In this document: piece by piece, positions 62,350 through 64,000 of the stretch
How the letters are laid out: each line of letters opens with the position of its first letter
Numbering within the stretch: position 1 is the stretch's first letter
NCBI RefSeq assembly: GCF_008795955.1
Contig: NZ_VMHN01000001.1
Coordinates: 1,364,001 to 1,428,000, forward strand
Direction of reading: 5' to 3'
Length of the DNA: 64,000 nt
Source of the DNA: Marinobacter denitrificans
GTDB taxonomy: Bacteria > Pseudomonadota > Gammaproteobacteria > Pseudomonadales > Oleiphilaceae
Position numbers and translations under genes: made by a program
The notes under the pieces: generated by a model
Told to the model about the DNA's origin: nothing
Databases searched by the model: none
Seen by the model: only the letters and a program-made list of their open reading frames with translations

Positions 62350-63369
62350 TCAGGACGCACACTCGGAACGGGAGCCATCCACCCGGCAGCGAATCGCCTT
62401 CATCAGGCTGATAGCGCGTTCGTCGTAGACACCGTCTTCCAGTAATGACAACCGCACCTTGCGAAGCATCTTGTCGTATTCGGCGACGTCTTCCTGTGGC
62501 GGATGCATCCACACATCCTCGGGAATACCAGCTTCGGCTTCAGCGATGATTTCGTAGGCCTCATCGATGCGCTGGATGGCCTGGTTACGCACCATCTGGC
62601 CAGCACTATCCGGGAAGCGATCGCGATGGATGATCACCTGGAAGTTCATGTAGGCTAGCGCGTACTTGAACACGCCCCCATTGGGGGTCACACCTTTGTA
62701 AAGCTCCAGGGGGGAATAGGCCACTGCCGGTGCATAGGCCAGATCGACACTGCCATTGTTGAATTTACCCGCAAAGTTGGCAGAGTTGGAGCCCACTACG
62801 GAAGCACCCACATGCCGCACCATGCGCACGGAGGCGCTGTCAAAATCCAGGGTGGCAATGCGTTTGCCCTGCAGCTTTTCCACGGAATCGATCGCACGAT
62901 CTCGGGTATGGAGGTACACCGCGCCACCGGGGAAAACGCCAGCCACTTCGTAGTTTCCATCGATCAGGAACGGGCGCGCCTTTTCCTGGCTGAGAGTGTT
63001 GTAAAGCAGCCGCATTTCCTCTTCACCGGGCACAGCACCCATAGCCTCCAGGGTACCGGTGAATTTGTTGAATTCGCGAGCACGGGTGCCGGTGAGCAAT
63101 ACGGCGTCACACTGACCGGCCTTGAAGTCTTCGGCGGCGACTTTCTCGTCGGTATAGGCACGCAGGTTCAGTTTGATGCCTTCCTTGAGGGCGATGGGCT
63201 GGAAGGTTTTGGTAATAGCGAACAGCGGGCCGTTGGCCCCCACCGGATCAAACACACAGAAGCTTCGCTCCATGAGGTCCGATTCCGCCTGGGCAAGCGG
63301 CGACAACGCAAGACTGGCACACAGGGCGGCAACCGCTGTGGCCTTTCGCGGTAGGTTGACTAGTTTCAC
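62350..63369 (-). CDS. TRAP-type putative periplasmic solute-binding protein
   Basis: The 339-residue exported protein (signal ATAVAALCASLALSPLAQA) is a periplasmic binding protein with FDPVGANGPLFAITKTFQPIALKEGIKLN and PGGAVYLHTRDRAIDSVEKLQGKRIATLDFDSASVRMVRHVGASVVG. It begins at GTG 63369 with AGGAG upstream. It resembles solute-binding partners found beside TRAP permeases in marine gammaproteobacteria, and the DctQM and TatT-like genes lie just beyond the HU gene on the same strand. The substrate is not deducible. Confidence 0.8.
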   Translation of the reverse strand: MKLVNLPRKATAVAALCASLALSPLAQAESDLMERSFCVFDPVGANGPLFAITKTFQPIALKEGIKLNLRAYTDEKVAAEDFKAGQCDAVLLTGTRAREFNKFTGTLEAMGAVPGEEEMRLLYNTLSQEKARPFLIDGNYEVAGVFPGGAVYLHTRDRAIDSVEKLQGKRIATLDFDSASVRMVRHVGASVVGSNSANFAGKFNNGSVDLAYAPAVAYSPLELYKGVTPNGGVFKYALAYMNFQVIIHRDRFPDSAGQMVRNQAIQRIDEAYEIIAEAEAGIPEDVWMHPPQEDVAEYDKMLRKVRLSLLEDGVYDERAISLMKAIRCRVDGSRSECAS

Positions 63370-63542
63370 GGGGATGACTCCTGAATTATTATTGTCTGGC
63401 CGAGATTAGGCCGGCCACGACAAGAATACTTTGGCACAGGTGCCTGTCATCAAGGGCTCTGAAGCAAAAAGGTAAGGAACTGTGACGGGCTCGACAGAGG
63501 TTCCGCAACCTCTGCCACATTTTACCGACATGAAAGCCCGGG

Positions 63543-64000
63543 CTACAGGTTATTGCAGGGCCAGGCCTGTTGGCCATTGCACAGGGTAAGCCGAACCACA
63601 CCTGGCAGATCTTTACCGGGCAACGGAATGTGGCGCCCCACTGAACAGAGGTTGGTGTCGTCCGGCCGCCAGCTGGTCCGGGGGTCAAACACACACAGGT
63701 CCGCCACTGCACCTTCATGGAGCTCGGCGGAATGGCCAAGCACGGCAGCCGGGCCAGTGGTGAGCGCCCGGATCAGGTCTGCATTGCCCAGCTCGCCTCG
63801 CTGCACCAGCAGCAGACCCATGGACAGGGTGCTCTCAATGGTGGAGAGGCCCGGTTCGGTGGCGGCCATCGGGGCCTGCTTGGCAGCGGAGTCGTGAGGC
63901 TGGTGCTGGCTGGTGATCGCATCAATTACGCCGTCCCGCACACCGGCCAGCAAAGCCTGCCGGTCTCTCTCCGAACGCAGAGGGGGGCGCACATGGTAAC
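63543..64000 (-). CDS. Dihydroorotase (C-terminal part)
   Basis: The frame continues through the right edge of the window, so only the C-terminal 152 residues are visible. YHVRPPLRSERDRQALLAGVRDGVIDAITSQHQPH carries metal/substrate region DAITSQHQPH, followed by KQAPMAATEPGLSTIESTLSMGL and the amidohydrolase ending AVADLCVFDPR. This fits PyrC-type or the inactive PyrC' dihydroorotase subunit that associates with aspartate transcarbamylase (pyrB) in pseudomonads and marinobacters. Whether catalytic residues are intact cannot be seen. Confidence 0.85.
   Translation of the reverse strand, partial: YHVRPPLRSERDRQALLAGVRDGVIDAITSQHQPHDSAAKQAPMAATEPGLSTIESTLSMGLLLVQRGELGNADLIRALTTGPAAVLGHSAELHEGAVADLCVFDPRTSWRPDDTNLCSVGRHIPLPGKDLPGVVRLTLCNGQQAWPCNNL

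Noticed and set aside
1..64000. tRNA, CRISPR, insertion sequence or prophage
   Set aside because: Reading both strands I saw no cloverleaf tRNA, no regular spaced repeats, and no transposase or phage structural gene; a dedicated scan would be needed to exclude short tRNAs.

Overview
The window looks like chromosomal DNA of a marine gammaproteobacterium, most probably Marinobacter or a close relative. I infer this from gene content and order (rpoH-ftsX-ftsE-ftsY-rsmD, and yrfG-hslR-hslO-pckA as in other gammaproteobacteria), a fused DctQM-type TRAP transporter and even, GC-rich coding sequence. I saw no tRNA, rRNA, CRISPR array, insertion sequence or prophage.

Layout. 1-10.6 kb holds a partial AAA-type ATPase gene, mgsA, a spermidine-synthase-like gene, a diguanylate cyclase with three tandem solute-binding domains, cysK, a beta-barrel protein, a lipase-type hydrolase whose usual N-terminal segment is a separate gene, a secreted glycerophosphodiesterase and envelope/stress proteins. 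10.7-30.4 kb is one long minus-strand type VI secretion cluster in the order tssB-C-E-F-G-tagH-tssJ-K-L-H-vasH-tagO(vasI)-tssA-tssM, the V. cholerae arrangement. It encodes sheath, baseplate, membrane complex, ClpV recycling ATPase and a sigma-54 activator, but no Hcp, VgrG, PAAR or recognisable effector, so tube and spike proteins must come from elsewhere. 30.7-38 kb has an acyl-CoA-binding protein, an orphan recombinase-like domain, greB behind an unusual structured leader, a two-component system, hyi-glxR and rpoH. 38.2-48.5 kb is housekeeping: ftsX-E-Y, rsmD, a fatty-acid desaturase, mutM, yrfG-hslR-hslO and pckA.

48.6-64 kb has small membrane and secreted proteins, a DNA glycosylase, a nitroreductase, a tripartite RND efflux operon with a textbook SoxR box in its promoter and a divergent AraC regulator, then a TRAP transport locus split by a convergent HU gene, and a partial dihydroorotase gene.

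Non-coding structure of note: two families of hairpin repeats (A at 18.05 and 27.76 kb; B at 27.66 and 41.90 kb) keep their cores while their outer arms differ between copies yet stay self-complementary. One copy supplies the stop codon of rsmD. The greB leader combines a long-range stem that hides a Shine-Dalgarno, an intrinsic terminator, and a 30-codon upstream ORF that reads through the terminator and stops 7 nt before greB.

Starts were adjusted by Shine-Dalgarno spacing and gene overlap; all functions are inferred from sequence recognition without database searches.
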